DNA from: Candidatus Baldrarchaeum yapensis
GTDB lineage: Archaea > Asgardarchaeota > Baldrarchaeia > Baldrarchaeales > Baldrarchaeaceae
Length of the DNA stretch: 24,803 nucleotides
Direction: 5' to 3'
Assembly: GCA_016840465.1 (NCBI GenBank)
Contig: JAEOSH010000028.1
Span: forward strand, 1-24,803
The position numbers were made by a program, and so were the translations under genes. Below, piece after piece: positions 24,517 to 24,803 of this stretch (position 1 is the stretch's first letter; the number at the start of each line of letters is the position of its first letter). The notes beneath the pieces were generated by a model. The model did no database searches and had not been told where the DNA came from. It saw only the letters and a program-made list of their open reading frames with translations.

Positions 24517-24744
24517 TTTAAACTCTTGACAAATTTGTTTGGAGATATCAGCGTGTATATGATTTCTTTTTCGGATAAATACTACCTTACGTTCCGATAT
24601 TCTTTGTAAATACTCGTAATCATCGCTCGATTTATACCCCTGCAGAAAAACATTAGTATATGCGCATGAAAATTGTTAATGAAGCCACTGTACGTCATAT
24701 AGTCGATTGTGATGATACCGCGTTATATGGGAACGGGGATTAAC

Positions 24745-24803
24745 ATGTGGAGAATATATCGGCCTGATGCAATTCTAGTTTGGAGAGATGAGGAAGTGAA
24801 AAG
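24745..24803 (+). CDS. Possible start of a further gene (cut by window end)
   Basis: From ATG 24745 the frame is open to the window end and reads MWRIYRPDAILVWRDEEVK. GGGGAT lies 4-5 nt upstream and could be a ribosome binding site. Twenty codons are too few to identify a family. The 228 bases between glmS and this ATG contain short T-rich stretches and AT-rich TATA-like elements, with no RNA gene recognised. Confidence 0.3.
   Translation, partial: MWRIYRPDAILVWRDEEVK

Noticed and set aside
24659-24742. 27-codon frame (MRMKIVNEATVRHI...) after glmS
   Set aside because: Very short, with no clear ribosome binding site and no known motif; it cannot be told from chance.
1-24803. tRNA, rRNA genes or CRISPR arrays
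   Set aside because: No cloverleaf-like segments, conserved rRNA stretches or regularly spaced direct repeats were recognised in any intergenic region.

Overview
The window is archaeal chromosomal DNA, probably from a metagenome assembly. The archaeal call rests on gatD/gatE (the tRNA-dependent Glu-tRNA(Gln) amidotransferase found only in archaea), an archaeal-type Elp3, a tungsten-type aldehyde:ferredoxin oxidoreductase, an F420-type luciferase-fold oxidoreductase, a KaiC-like ATPase, TATA boxes about 30-45 nt upstream of starts, and GGTG/GGTGAT-type ribosome binding sites with frequent GTG and TTG starts. I cannot name the phylum with confidence. The first 19 bases are the Tn5/Nextera mosaic end, so the left edge is a library artefact and the first gene is cut there.

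Layout. 20-1796: C-terminal part of a translation-factor-like GTPase fused to a YqgF/RuvC-type RNase H fold. 2019-2855: a small unknown protein and, convergent to it, a YfcE-type phosphodiesterase. 3061-4645: a protein with an MIT-like helical N-terminus and a longin/roadblock-like C-terminus, moaC, and a second possible longin-like small protein. 4646-6586: a long AT-rich gap, a ribbon-helix-helix regulator, a perfect inverted repeat abutting a TATA box, a small membrane protein and an OsmC-type protein. 6640-7903: the decayed 3' end of an acyl-CoA synthetase gene and an intact SCP-2 lipid-carrier gene. 8205-8933: a KaiC-like ATPase. 9082-10746: a GC-rich graveyard of mobile DNA, in which a broken HTH/TnpB element is cut by a 1056-bp DDE insertion sequence with 20-bp perfect terminal inverted repeats, followed by a gene fragment.

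11023-14020 is a tight operon: aldehyde ferredoxin oxidoreductase, MoaD-like sulfur carrier, metallo-beta-lactamase-fold hydrolase. It fits with moaC earlier in the window, since both contribute to the pterin cofactor of the oxidoreductase. 14010-16343: an F420/FMN luciferase-fold oxidoreductase divergent from a class II histone-deacetylase-family amidohydrolase. 16442-21399: elp3 and gatD overlap as one unit for tRNA modification and tRNA charging, with gatE convergent to gatD. 21421-22383: an ArsR-type HTH protein with an S-layer-C-like domain and a terminal EF-hand-like loop, preceded by a 9-bp inverted repeat. 22696-24516: glmS. The right end holds the first codons of a possible further gene.

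The most unusual items are the GTPase-RNase H fusion, the MIT plus longin-like protein with its possible longin neighbour, the HTH/S-layer-C/EF-hand regulator with its leader inverted repeat, and the nested mobile elements. All function calls come from reading motifs by eye; no database search was possible.
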